Source of the DNA: Parablautia intestinalis
GTDB taxonomy: Bacteria; Bacillota; Clostridia; Lachnospirales; Lachnospiraceae
Length of the DNA stretch: 64,000 nt
Assembly (NCBI GenBank): GCA_003612395.1
Contig: RAYQ01000009.1
Location: forward strand, 116,032 to 180,031
Direction: 5' to 3'
Shown here: piece by piece, positions 26,639 through 34,347 of the stretch
Layout of the letters: each line of letters opens with the position of its first letter
Position numbering within the stretch: position 1 is the stretch's first letter
Notes under the pieces: model-generated
Seen by the model: only the letters and a program-made list of their open reading frames with translations
Told to the model about the DNA's origin: nothing
The model's database searches: none
Position numbers and translations under genes: made by a program

Positions 26639-27421
26639 TTAATACCTCCTGTAAAAAATCCAATAATAACCGTCAAAAATAAGCGTCTCTTTCTCCTTTA
26701 TAAAAATATCCTTCAGAGAATCCTCAAACCACTCCTCAGCTTCCCGGGCCCTCATACCGCCTTCCTCAATCCGTGCATTTACGTTGGACTGTATCATCAT
26801 AAATCTTATAAATGCATTTTTGTCAAAATCATATTTCAAGGTGCAGGACATCTGCTTTTTTATGCCGAACCCATATGGCAGAGTCATCTCCCGCGTCCAT
26901 ACGGTTTCTTTTCTGGGCGGCCTTGGAAACTTCTTTAAATACCTGTCATGCCACCAGTCCCCGTAGGCGCTGTTTCCCTCCATCTTATCCGTGATCCAAA
27001 AATCGTAGACAATAAAAAGGCCCTGGTTTCTCATAAGCCGTCTTAAGCCCGGCAGAAATTCTTTTTCATCCACCCAGTTTACTACCCCTGCCGCGGTGGC
27101 CACGTCAAAGCTCTGTGCCGGCGCCTTGATATCTTCCGCACTGCTTACGAAAAAGGTGTAAGAATCGTCCTTATAGAAAGCCTTTGCCGCCGCAATCATT
27201 TCACCGGATATGTCCACCCCTGTTACTTTATCGCACATAAGTCTCAGCGCTTTCGTGGACAGACCCGCGCCGCATCCTATATCCAGCCCGTTTTGAAAAT
27301 TTCGATTTATATGTAAATCCGCTCTCACAAAGTCTATCACCTGCCTGTGCAAAAAAGGCCTGTCATTTGCATAGCCCTGCGCTATTCTCTGATAATCAAA
27401 AGACTTACTCTCCATATTCAT
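26639..27421 (-). CDS. Class I SAM-dependent methyltransferase
   Basis: A 260-residue methyltransferase of the UbiE/Methyltransf_11 type. Motif I (GLDIGCGAGLSTKAL, about residues 43-57) binds S-adenosylmethionine; the acidic residue in VTGVDISGEMI and the post-motif DVATAAGVVNWVD follow in order. The substrate-recognition half is not recognisable. It is coupled to the DUF3737 gene. An ATG at 27415 is an alternative start. Substrate unknown. Confidence 0.85.
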   Translation of the reverse strand: MNMESKSFDYQRIAQGYANDRPFLHRQVIDFVRADLHINRNFQNGLDIGCGAGLSTKALRLMCDKVTGVDISGEMIAAAKAFYKDDSYTFFVSSAEDIKAPAQSFDVATAAGVVNWVDEKEFLPGLRRLMRNQGLFIVYDFWITDKMEGNSAYGDWWHDRYLKKFPRPPRKETVWTREMTLPYGFGIKKQMSCTLKYDFDKNAFIRFMMIQSNVNARIEEGGMRAREAEEWFEDSLKDIFIKEKETLIFDGYYWIFYRRY

Positions 27422-27428
27422 CCCCCCA

Positions 27429-27486
27429 GAGCGTGTTTAAAAAATCATTCCCACCATCTGCCGGAAAGCATTTTTCAAACACGCTC
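27429..27486. repeat. Palindromic intergenic element
   Basis: Arms GAGCGTGTTT (27429-27438) and AAACACGCTC (27477-27486) are perfect inverted repeats, with the inner A-rich and T-rich stretches extending the stem. The left half recurs at 15377-15409. It lies just upstream of the methyltransferase gene. Confidence 0.65.
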
Positions 27487-27570
27487 AGCATACAATAAAC
27501 AGCGCTTATCTAAACACCGCTCTTTTCAAAAGCATATAGGACTGTGCAGCGCCTTCAATTTAGCGGACTA

Positions 27571-27612
27571 AAAGAAAGAGAAATACAGTACTTTTGCTGT
27601 ATTTCTCTCTCT
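27571..27612 (-). terminator. Terminator of the tRNA operon
   Basis: A 12-bp stem AGAGAAATACAG/CTGTATTTCTCT with an 8-nt loop, followed on the minus strand by TTCTTTTAG. It lies 10 bp past the last tRNA. Confidence 0.85.
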
Positions 27613-27621
27613 TTTCATTCA

Positions 27622-27707
27622 TGCCGGCGACCGGAATCGAACCGGTACGGGAGATTAGTCCCGCAGGATTTTAAGTCCTGTGCGTCTGCCTGTTCCGCCA
27701 CGCCGGC
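27622..27707 (-). tRNA. tRNA-Leu (anticodon UAA)
   Basis: Acceptor GCCGGCG/CGCCGGC, anticodon stem CAGGA/TCCTG with loop CTTAAAA (anticodon TAA), long variable arm and T-arm GGTTCGATTCC. Last gene of the tRNA operon. Confidence 0.95.
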
Positions 27708-27761
27708 AGGTCAATATGGCTCTGCCTGCTTCGCAGACAACTTACCAAAATAATTGACTCG

Positions 27762-27834
27762 TGGGACCTATAGGGCTCGAACCTATGACCCTCTGCTTGT
27801 AAGGCAGATGCTCTCCCAGCTGAGCTAAGATCCC
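27762..27834 (-). tRNA. tRNA-Val (anticodon UAC)
   Basis: Acceptor GGGATCT pairs with the 3' AGGTCCC, anticodon stem TCTGC/GCAGA with loop CTTACAA (anticodon TAC); T-arm GGTTCGAGCCC. Confidence 0.95.
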
Positions 27835-27848
27835 TTATTTTTGAAAAA

Positions 27849-27922
27849 CGACCCGGATGGGGTTCGAACCCACGACCTCCGCCGTGACAGGGCGGCGCTC
27901 TAACCAGCTGAGCCACCAGGCC
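27849..27922 (-). tRNA. tRNA-Asp (anticodon GUC)
   Basis: Acceptor GGCCTGG with 3' CCGGGTC and discriminator G, anticodon stem CCGCC/GGCGG with loop CTGTCAC (anticodon GTC). Confidence 0.95.
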
Positions 27923-27944
27923 AAAATCAACCAAATAGGAAAAC

Positions 27945-28020
27945 AAACGCCGACACGCTTCGCGAGTCGTCTTATTGTAACAACGGATGTCAGGCTTCGC
28001 CAGTCATCCTTATGCTAATA
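27945..28020 (+). repeat. Tandem pair of hairpin repeat units in the tRNA operon
   Basis: Unit 1 (27945-27981) folds CGAC-A-CGC-TTC-GCG-A-GTCG; unit 2 (27982-28020) folds GGATG...CATCC around GGC-TTC-GCC. They end in CTTATTGTAA and CTTATGCTAA. The pair sits between tRNA-Asp and tRNA-Met inside the transcribed tRNA cluster. Confidence 0.75.
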
Positions 28021-28031
28021 AAATTTTCGAG

Positions 28032-28105
28032 TGGACCTTCGGGGACTCGAACCCAGGACCGACCGGTTATGAGCCGGTTGCTCTAACCAACTGAGCTAAA
28101 GGTCC
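28032..28105 (-). tRNA. tRNA-Met (anticodon CAU)
   Basis: Acceptor GGACCTT/AAGGTCC, anticodon stem ACCGG/CCGGT with loop CTCATAA (anticodon CAT). The body resembles the elongator tRNA-Met of Clostridia; a lysidine-modified tRNA-Ile cannot be fully ruled out by eye. Confidence 0.9.
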
Positions 28106-28120
28106 ATATCATCTGTTAAA

Positions 28121-28192
28121 TGACTCCGACGGGAATCGAACCCGTGTTACCGCCGTGAAAGGGCGATGTCTTAACCGCTTGACCACGGAGCC
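28121..28192 (-). tRNA. tRNA-Glu (anticodon UUC)
   Basis: Acceptor GGCTCCG with 3' CGGAGTC (one G-T pair), anticodon stem TCGCC/GGCGG with loop CTTTCAC (anticodon TTC); T-arm GGTTCGATTCC. Confidence 0.95.
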
Positions 28193-28207
28193 TTATTAGA
28201 CCTCAAA

Positions 28208-28278
28208 AGCGGGTGATGGGAATCGAACCCACGTGTCCAGCTTGGAAGGCTGGTGTTCTACCATTGAACTACACCCGC
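28208..28278 (-). tRNA. tRNA-Gly (anticodon UCC)
   Basis: Acceptor GCGGGTG/CACCCGC, anticodon stem CCAGC/GCTGG with loop CTTCCAA (anticodon TCC), discriminator T. Confidence 0.95.
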
Positions 28279-28309
28279 AAATTTTATATAACTGCTATAT
28301 GAGCCTGCA

Positions 28310-28384
28310 TCGGGGTGACAGGATTCGAACCTGCGACCTCCTGGTCCCAAACCAGGCGCTCTAGCCAAGCTGAGCCACACCCCG
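28310..28384 (-). tRNA. tRNA-Pro (anticodon UGG)
   Basis: Acceptor CGGGGTG/CACCCCG, anticodon stem CCTGG/CCAGG with loop TTTGGGA (anticodon TGG). First gene of the seven-tRNA operon. Confidence 0.95.
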
Positions 28385-28421
28385 CTGGTTTCCTGCCGCA
28401 CTCTCATACAGCACAAAACAT

Positions 28422-28450
28422 ATTATAAGATAGGACTTTATTTCTGTCAA
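28422..28450 (-). promoter_or_regulatory. Consensus promoter of the tRNA operon
   Basis: On the minus strand a perfect TTGACA (28445-28450), a 17-bp spacer and a perfect TATAAT (28422-28427), about 38 bp before tRNA-Pro. This is the strongest promoter in the window, as expected for stable RNA. Confidence 0.92.
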
Positions 28451-28483
28451 TACAAAAATAAATAAATTTTAGTCAAAATGCCC

Positions 28484-28600
28484 TGGTTCGGACGGACCTT
28501 TGCATTTCTTTCGCAAAACGTGAGAGGATAATTCAGGTGCGCAAAACCTATATTGCTGGTTTAGTAATATTTTTCATAATTGATTGGTCCGCCCAAACCA
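28484..28600. repeat. Region bounded by imperfect inverted repeats
   Basis: Terminal arms TGGTTCGGACGGACC (28484-28498) and GGTCCGCCCAAACCA (28586-28600) match at 12 of 15 positions when inverted. The 87 bp between them are AT-rich, with related pieces TTTCGCAAAAC and GCGCAAAAC. No ORF. It could be a MITE-like remnant. The rest of 28451-28769 shows no gene. Confidence 0.4.
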
Positions 28601-28769
28601 TAATACGTTTATAAGTTTATTAGAAAAATTTGTCTAAGCCGTGTTGAAATTGTGAAAAATCTGTGATTTAAAGATAAAGATAGTAAAGTCCGCATCATTA
28701 TGCTAAGATGGATTATGATCGAAAGGATACAGTCTCCAAATATTTCTTTACAGAAAGGACTCATTACTA

Positions 28770-29192
28770 ATGAAAAACAATTTTCAGGAACTTATTTCAG
28801 GTCTGCAGCATATAGGACTTCCCACAAATGATATTGAAGAAACAATCGCCTTTTATGAAATACTGGGGTTCAAAGTGGTTTATCGGACAGTAAACCCAAA
28901 CCGGCAAGAATCTGAGAGTCAGTCTGCCGGCGAGCAGGTAGCCTTTTTAAGGCTTGGAGATGTCATAATTGAAACTTACGAAAATAAGCGGGCTGCGCTG
29001 ACCCACGGCGCCTGGGATCATATTGCGCTAAATGTTACCGACATAGAAGCGGCGCTGCGGCTTGCAGAGGAAAAAGAGCTGGATATTCAGGAGCCAGGCA
29101 TTCAATTCCTGCCCTTTTGGGAAAACGGGGTTAAATTTTTTATCATCACAGGCCCTAACAGGGAAAAGGTTGAATTTAATCAATATCTGTAG
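28770..29192 (+). CDS. VOC-family (glyoxalase/dioxygenase fold) protein
   Basis: A 140-residue single vicinal-oxygen-chelate domain with two beta-alpha-beta-beta-beta modules: GLQHIGLPTNDIEETIAFYE at the start (metal-ligand His) and WDHIALNVTDIEAAL in the middle (second His), with Glu in VIIETYE and KVEFNQ near the end. Such proteins include glyoxalase I and many enzymes of unknown substrate. It is a single gene, with a ribosome binding site GAAAGGA. Function beyond the fold is open. Confidence 0.85.
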   Translation: MKNNFQELISGLQHIGLPTNDIEETIAFYEILGFKVVYRTVNPNRQESESQSAGEQVAFLRLGDVIIETYENKRAALTHGAWDHIALNVTDIEAALRLAEEKELDIQEPGIQFLPFWENGVKFFIITGPNREKVEFNQYL

Positions 29193-29225
29193 CAATCCTG
29201 CTTACAAACCTGTCAGTCTTTGCGC

Positions 29226-29585
29226 TTATTCTTTATATGCGTCAATAATTTTTCGCAGTTCCATAATTTCTTTTTCCTTAAGCCTTCGTCTGGAACAAAA
29301 CGCCGCCACGAATTCCGGCAGCGATCCATCGAAGGCTTCATCCACGAACCATTCGCTCTGCCTGGCTTGAAATTCCGCAAAAGATATCCGTGAGGTTACC
29401 GTTCCGTTGGCATTTTGGAATAACCCCTTCTCGCACAGACGCTTCAAAATAGTATACGCGGTTGACTTTTTCCATTTTAGCTCCTTTTCCCCGAGCTTCG
29501 CCAGCTCGCCAGATGAAATCGGCTCATTTTCCCATATTATCATAGCAAATTTCATTTCCATCCCACCAAGTCTGCAACCCGCCAT
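29226..29585 (-). CDS. BlaI/MecI/CopY-family transcriptional repressor
   Basis: A 119-residue winged-helix repressor. Helix-turn-helix residues about 20-60 (PISSGELAKLGEKELKWKKS, TAYTILKRLCEKGLF) match the penicillinase repressor family, followed by a C-terminal dimerisation helix (LKEKEIMELRKIIDAYKE). No BlaR1-type sensor protease or beta-lactamase gene is nearby, so its target is unknown. GGAGG is six bases before the ATG. Confidence 0.88.
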   Translation of the reverse strand: MAGCRLGGMEMKFAMIIWENEPISSGELAKLGEKELKWKKSTAYTILKRLCEKGLFQNANGTVTSRISFAEFQARQSEWFVDEAFDGSLPEFVAAFCSRRRLKEKEIMELRKIIDAYKE

Positions 29586-29608
29586 GCCTAACCTCCCTTA
29601 ACTACAGC

Positions 29609-30346
29609 CTATGACTTTACAGCCTTCTTTGCCTCCTCTAAACGCTCATAAAACTGCTGATAAAAATCTCCTCCTTTTTCATCTGTAAAGTCTTCATACG
29701 GCTTTATATAAAACAGTTTCAGCAGATACAGATTTATACTTTTTATGACCGCGTCATTTTGTGTTTCCCTTACTATTTTCTGCACATCCTTAAGGAAAAA
29801 GTGCCAGGCTCTTATATAGGCTTCATATTTCGCAAGCTCCGGTATTTCCAGCCACTTTTTTATTTTTACCTTGGTTTTGACCGGATAAACACATTCATGG
29901 ATCTGCAAAAAATAACGAAAACTATCTTCCTCATAAACTCTGCCCAGCGGAAACATCCTGCAAAATCCCGGCCTGAAACCATGAATGCTGCATCTTTCCT
30001 CCCCGTTTAGAAAAGCACAGCATTCCTTCTCCCCCTGCATCTTTAAATTAGGCTGGATAATGCCATCCACCACATTAAGTTCAATTTTATCCTCCATCAG
30101 CTTCTCAAATGTCGTCTTAAGTCCTTCTTCCAGAGCGCAAATATCGTAAGGATCTAAAACAATGGAGTTTCCCATCCCCTGACAGCAGGAAAAGCAGCCT
30201 GCACATTCATTACACCCTGCCTTTACCATGTCATTTGCCGTATAAAGCCTTCCGTCCGATATCTCCTTTAAATCAATTTCCCGTTCCATATACTTTATTG
30301 AATAACCATGCTCCTTTCCCGCCATGCCGCTTTGTGGCACAAACAA
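29609..30346 (-). CDS. YkgJ-family cysteine-cluster protein
   Basis: A protein of up to 245 residues with the zinc/iron-binding cysteine cluster of the YkgJ family: CNECAGCFSCCQG near residues 40-52, then CCAFLNGEERCSIHGFRPGFC. The C-terminal 100 residues are helical and specific to this longer variant. The start is uncertain: candidates at 30346, 30325 and 30289, with an AAAGGAG that does not fit any ATG well. The metal and function are not established for this family. Confidence 0.8.
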   Translation of the reverse strand: MFVPQSGMAGKEHGYSIKYMEREIDLKEISDGRLYTANDMVKAGCNECAGCFSCCQGMGNSIVLDPYDICALEEGLKTTFEKLMEDKIELNVVDGIIQPNLKMQGEKECCAFLNGEERCSIHGFRPGFCRMFPLGRVYEEDSFRYFLQIHECVYPVKTKVKIKKWLEIPELAKYEAYIRAWHFFLKDVQKIVRETQNDAVIKSINLYLLKLFYIKPYEDFTDEKGGDFYQQFYERLEEAKKAVKS

Positions 30347-30358
30347 TCCATAAATGAT

Positions 30359-30445
30359 TTCAGAAGAATCGCGGCGCGATTCTTCGAGAGATGATTTAGG
30401 TTTTCTTAGGCGGCGCTTAATGACGCCTTAGAAAATCTTCATCTC
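30359..30445 (-). repeat. Two-hairpin intergenic repeat, copy 1
   Basis: Hairpin 1 has arms GAAGAATCGC/GCGATTCTTC; hairpin 2 has arms TTTTCTTAGGCG/CGCCTTAGAAAA (one mismatch) inside an outer stem GAGATGA/TCATCTC. The outer stem contains the stop codon of the ogt gene. A second copy is at 51036-51125. Confidence 0.75.
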
Positions 30446-30975
30446 ATTTCCAGCTTCAGCATATACTCCTTGGCATAAAGACCGCCTCCAAACCCCACCA
30501 GGCTGCCGTTTGCCCCAATTACCCTGTGGCAGGGAATAAAAATCCAAACAGGGTTTTTGTTGTTTGCCCCTCCAACTGCCCGGCAGGCTTTGGGATTTCC
30601 AATCTGTGCGGCTATCTGACCATAGCTTCTGGTCTGCCCATAGGGAATTGTACAAAGCGCTTTCCATACCTTTTTTTGAAACTCTGTTCCCTTAGGCGCC
30701 AGGGGCAGTGTAAATTCCGTTCTTATCCCCTGAAAATATTCCATCAGCTGGAGTCCGGCTCTTTTCAGCAAATCCGTTTCCGGTTCCGTAAGAAATTTCA
30801 TTTCCGATAACCGCCTGTGTTCATCCGGCCCTTCCGCCAGTATTTCCCGCCGGTTTTTGTCCGGCCGGCTCTTTTCTCCACATTTTGGAACAACGTGCAA
30901 AGCCGTGACGGCCTCACCATTTTCTTCTATATAAATAACCCCTATTGGTGTCTGCAAATAACAGCTATGCTTCAT
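30439..30975 (-). CDS. ogt: Methylated-DNA--protein-cysteine methyltransferase
   Basis: A 178-residue O6-alkylguanine-DNA alkyltransferase. The active-site motif PCHRVIGANG (acceptor Cys) is clear, with the helix-turn-helix part IPYGQTRSYGQIAAQIGNPK before it and the family's N-terminal domain. It transfers the alkyl group from O6-alkylguanine to its own cysteine. Start chosen at the ATG at 30975, seven bases after AAGGAG; this overlaps the tag gene by 11 bp, so both repair genes are co-translated. Confidence 0.93.
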   Translation of the reverse strand: MKHSCYLQTPIGVIYIEENGEAVTALHVVPKCGEKSRPDKNRREILAEGPDEHRRLSEMKFLTEPETDLLKRAGLQLMEYFQGIRTEFTLPLAPKGTEFQKKVWKALCTIPYGQTRSYGQIAAQIGNPKACRAVGGANNKNPVWIFIPCHRVIGANGSLVGFGGGLYAKEYMLKLEMR

Positions 30976-31576
30976 CTTCCGGCTCCTTATAAGCAACTGG
31001 ATAATTTTCTGTCAGCGGCTTGTACATAAAGCAGCTTTCCACATGGTCGTTGATAATTCCGCAGGCTTGCAAATGGGAATACACTGTCACAGATCCCAGG
31101 TATTTGAAGCCGCGCTTTTTCAAATCCCTGCTGACCACATCCGATAAACGGTTTCTGGCAACAGCCCTTCCCTCCTTATGTCCTTTGTACAAAATGGTCT
31201 TATGATCGGAAAATTCCCAAAGATATTTATCAAAAGAGCCGAACTCCTGAATAATCTTTATGTATTGCCTGGCATTATTTATGATGGCCCCGACTTTTCT
31301 TCTTGAACGAATCATGCCGGGCTCCTCCAGAATCTCCTGCACCTTTTCTTCATTATATAATGCAATTTTTTCATATTCAAAATTGTCAAAACATTTTTTG
31401 AAAATCTCCCGCTTTTTCAGCATCATTGTCCAGTTTAAACCACACTGCATTACCTCCATCATCAAAAATTCAAACTGTTTCCTGTCATCATGCACCGGAA
31501 TCCCCCATTCCTCATCATGATATTTTTGATTAATGCCATTGTCACAGCACCAGGGACATCTTGTCTTTTCCTCCAT
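30965..31576 (-). CDS. tag: DNA-3-methyladenine glycosylase I
   Basis: A 203-residue Tag-family glycosylase that removes 3-methyladenine from DNA. It begins with RCPWCCDNGINQKYHDEEWG, the N-terminal zinc-binding/active-site segment, and continues with FEFLMMEVMQCGLNW and FKYLGSVTVYSHLQACGIINDH, which supplies the later zinc ligands. Length is normal. Together with ogt it forms a two-gene alkylation-repair operon. Confidence 0.93.
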   Translation of the reverse strand: MEEKTRCPWCCDNGINQKYHDEEWGIPVHDDRKQFEFLMMEVMQCGLNWTMMLKKREIFKKCFDNFEYEKIALYNEEKVQEILEEPGMIRSRRKVGAIINNARQYIKIIQEFGSFDKYLWEFSDHKTILYKGHKEGRAVARNRLSDVVSRDLKKRGFKYLGSVTVYSHLQACGIINDHVESCFMYKPLTENYPVAYKEPEDEA

Positions 31577-31874
31577 TAGTCCTCCCTTTTACCTTCCACT
31601 ATTTTATTTCTATATTTAAACTCTTTTTAATGATTCGGCAGCTTTTACATGGAAATCCAATTTTCCTCTGCTTTTCGCCATATTATCAAATACGATAACC
31701 AATGTCAATTATTTAAAGAAACGATCTGAACTATTTTCCGGATATCCTCATCTGCAGATAAACAATTTTTCAAGTATTACTATTATATATCTGCGCTGTA
31801 GCTGATAAATAGTATATTTTTTATCACATTTATCCAAACTTGCTAAGAATTTCCAAAAATTTAATTAAATTTTC
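31577..31874. other. AT-rich intergenic region
   Basis: No gene, RNA or repeat is seen. It is AT-rich and leads into the promoter at 31875-31903 of the secreted protein. Confidence 0.5.
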
Positions 31875-31903
31875 TTGTATTTCATATGATAGTTTGGTAT
31901 AGT
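31875..31903 (+). promoter_or_regulatory. Promoter of the secreted-protein gene
   Basis: TTGTAT (31875-31880) and TATAGT (31898-31903) are spaced by exactly 17 bp, 41 bp before the start codon, with AT-rich sequence upstream that could act as an UP element. Confidence 0.7.
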
Positions 31904-31944
31904 AAATAAGTAATTTATAAAAAATTAAAGGAGGATTTTCTAAA

Positions 31945-32610
31945 ATGAAAATGAAAAAATTGTTAGCTCTTGTATTGGCTGGCACAATGATGGCTTCTCT
32001 GTCTATGGTTGCATCTGCCAGTACCTTGAGCGAAGAAGAACTGGAAGAGCTGAGCGAATCTTTTGTTTCCGGTTCAAGCGTAAGCGAAAACTCTGTTGCT
32101 AAATCCGAAAACGAGGCAAGAGCTGACAGAGAAGCAAAGGCAGAAGCCCTTGCTGCAGAAGCAATCGGTATTCCTCTCAGCACAATCTATGCTGCAAGAG
32201 CTGAGGACAAAGAAATCGGCGAGTACATCAGCAACTCTGTTTACAAGGTAGCCGGCATTGATGTAGTAACTCCTGTTGCACAGGGCGGCGATGTTATTGT
32301 TGACGGCGAGAAGACCAACATTACCTTCACCATTGACAAACCTTACTATGCTTATGTGAAACCTGCACTGGCACAGGCTGCTGCTGTAGGCGGCACAGCT
32401 ATCAACGTTGTAGACGTTAAGGCTCCTGTTCGTTTCTCTAATGCAGTAGTAAACTTCTATACTCCTGGCGTTACAGCTGACCAGAACATTCAGATTTTCC
32501 AGTATGTTAACGGTACATGGGCAAGCGTTACTGTTAACGAAGTAAGAGAAGATCATGTGGTAGCTAACCTGACAGCTCCCGGCGTACTTGTATTTGTTAA
32601 CGTACAGTAA
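31945..32610 (+). CDS. Secreted protein of unknown function
   Basis: A 221-residue protein with a Sec signal peptide (MKMKKLLALVLAGTMMASLS, cleavage likely after ASA near residue 26). The mature part has an acidic, Ser-rich start (EEELEELSESFVSGSSVSEN), a charged Ala-rich helix (about 50-72), and a C-terminal beta-rich half (about 100-221) with DVIVDGEKTNITFTIDKP. No lipobox, no transmembrane anchor. AAAGGAGG-like site, a good promoter and a strong terminator make it a single-gene unit, likely well expressed. I do not recognise a characterised family. Confidence 0.75.
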   Translation: MKMKKLLALVLAGTMMASLSMVASASTLSEEELEELSESFVSGSSVSENSVAKSENEARADREAKAEALAAEAIGIPLSTIYAARAEDKEIGEYISNSVYKVAGIDVVTPVAQGGDVIVDGEKTNITFTIDKPYYAYVKPALAQAAAVGGTAINVVDVKAPVRFSNAVVNFYTPGVTADQNIQIFQYVNGTWASVTVNEVREDHVVANLTAPGVLVFVNVQ

Positions 32611-32683
32611 GCATAGTTTAAAAAGTATTTAAAATCACACAGTAACAGAACAAGAAACAATACCTTTGTAATTGTTCTAAAAG

Positions 32684-32715
32684 AATGCACCGGTTTATCC
32701 GGTGCATTTTTATTA
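32684..32715 (+). terminator. Strong rho-independent terminator
   Basis: A 10-bp stem AATGCACCGG/CCGGTGCATT with a 5-nt loop, followed by TTTATT, after the secreted-protein gene. Confidence 0.92.
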
Positions 32716-32757
32716 GCAGAGACCTGTGCCGTGCGGCAGCATTTCCTGTGAAATATT

Positions 32758-34347
32758 TTATTCGTGACGTATAATTGACTCACCAACGCCAATCAATATA
32801 AATATTGTCGGTGTGCAAACAATCTGCTGATAACAAAAAAAGTTATGTCCCATGTAGCAAAGAATTGCCATCACGATTGCAATCAGCTCAGGATGTTTCT
32901 TCGTCTTTTTCCAAAAACGGGCTGCTGATGAAATAAAAATTCCCAGATATGCAGCAGCGCCTGCAATCCCCAAATTTACAAGTACATTAAGCCATTCGTT
33001 ATGTGCACAGGTAAGCGCAACGCTTTGTCCCCATTTTCTCGCCAGTTCTTCACCAAAAAAGCTCTGAACATATAAAGAAAAACCATCCGGCCCACACCCT
33101 GCTATTTGCCGGAGCAAATTCCCCTGCACAAAAGATTTTGCGGAAGCCATCCACGATAAGCCGCGGTTATTTCCCCAATATTCATTAAACAGAAGGTAAT
33201 TACTGTTACTTCTGTAATTTTCCGGCAGCTTACCTGTAGTATTCAGATAAATATAAGCAACCGTCAGCCCGATGCCTGTAATCAGAATAAAAAGCACTAT
33301 CATGCGGACAACTTTTATCCTGGCAATATCAATTTTTCTCCGTTTCTCTGCCAAGCAAAAGCCAGCATAAACTATCACGGTGCCAGCTAAAAGGGCCCAG
33401 GTAAGGCCGCTTTGGGAACAAAAGATGAAAATATTCCCCAGAGGCACTGCTTTTGTCGGAAAGAGCAATTGACAAATACCTATAAATTTAAAACTCATAA
33501 AGCATATCATCATCACTTCAAGGAAACGTCTAAATCTTTTATTGGATTCCAAAGAAAACCACAGCAGCACAAAAATCATTATTCCTAATGCCACAAATAT
33601 GCTGTCAGAATTTTGCGTTATAATTGTCATAAACCCAATCGAAGTAAAAATCCCCGTTAAAATGCGCAAAAGCCTGCCATCATAAAACCAAAATGCAAAC
33701 ATTCCAAGCGGAAACAGCAGTACTATATAACTGGAATACCAGGTGGCCTGCCCAATTGTTGTCAAAAAGGTAATAACATATTGTTCTTCCAGGCCCTGAT
33801 ACAGCTTAAGCGGATCTATTCGAAAACGCATGATAACGGCAAGCAAAAACACCCCGAATGCCGCGCCGAGCCAGAACGCAACAGCAGTATTATCCCATTT
33901 CCAATAGCGGGATACAAAATAATATATCATCACAAAGCAAAGCTGCGCAATTAATCCCATATACCATCCGTCAGCTCCCCATATTACCTGATTTTTGTAT
34001 GGAGAACACAGTGTAGAAATCATCACTACAATGAGATATGAAAAAACAAATCTATCGGGAACAGAAATTTGCACATTCTGAAAATTCTTTTTTAATTCGT
34101 GCGACCATACCAGATAAATGAAATAGAGAATAGTACTGGCTGCTAAAATAACTCCTGTTCCAAACGTTAAATTTAAAAAGAATTTCCATTTTGCATATCC
34201 AATGTTATAATATTTATCCTGAAAATAAAAAGGGTAAATAACCAAAATCAAAAATACATATACCGAAACAATTCCTCCTGTCAGCTCATGATAAATCTGA
34301 CCCATTTTCTTTTTTTCTACAGCAGTCTTTATAAGATGATTCGACAT
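32758..34347 (-). CDS. O-antigen ligase-like membrane protein
   Basis: A 529-residue polytopic membrane protein with about 11-12 transmembrane segments. The late external loop has CAHNEWLNVLVNLGIAG, the His-Asn-Glu motif of the O-antigen ligase / Wzy polymerase superfamily. Such proteins join or polymerise polysaccharide units at the outer membrane face; in a Gram-positive cell this would be capsule or teichoic-type polymer or glycosylation. The start is the ATG at 34347, six bases after GGAG; an ATG at 34371 is poorer. It stands alone, with no glycosyltransferase neighbours. Confidence 0.82.
   Translation of the reverse strand: MSNHLIKTAVEKKKMGQIYHELTGGIVSVYVFLILVIYPFYFQDKYYNIGYAKWKFFLNLTFGTGVILAASTILYFIYLVWSHELKKNFQNVQISVPDRFVFSYLIVVMISTLCSPYKNQVIWGADGWYMGLIAQLCFVMIYYFVSRYWKWDNTAVAFWLGAAFGVFLLAVIMRFRIDPLKLYQGLEEQYVITFLTTIGQATWYSSYIVLLFPLGMFAFWFYDGRLLRILTGIFTSIGFMTIITQNSDSIFVALGIMIFVLLWFSLESNKRFRRFLEVMMICFMSFKFIGICQLLFPTKAVPLGNIFIFCSQSGLTWALLAGTVIVYAGFCLAEKRRKIDIARIKVVRMIVLFILITGIGLTVAYIYLNTTGKLPENYRSNSNYLLFNEYWGNNRGLSWMASAKSFVQGNLLRQIAGCGPDGFSLYVQSFFGEELARKWGQSVALTCAHNEWLNVLVNLGIAGAAAYLGIFISSAARFWKKTKKHPELIAIVMAILCYMGHNFFCYQQIVCTPTIFILIGVGESIIRHE

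Noticed and set aside
27671..27946. 91-codon frame over tRNA genes
   Set aside because: It crosses tRNA-Val, tRNA-Asp and part of tRNA-Leu, so the frame is an artefact.
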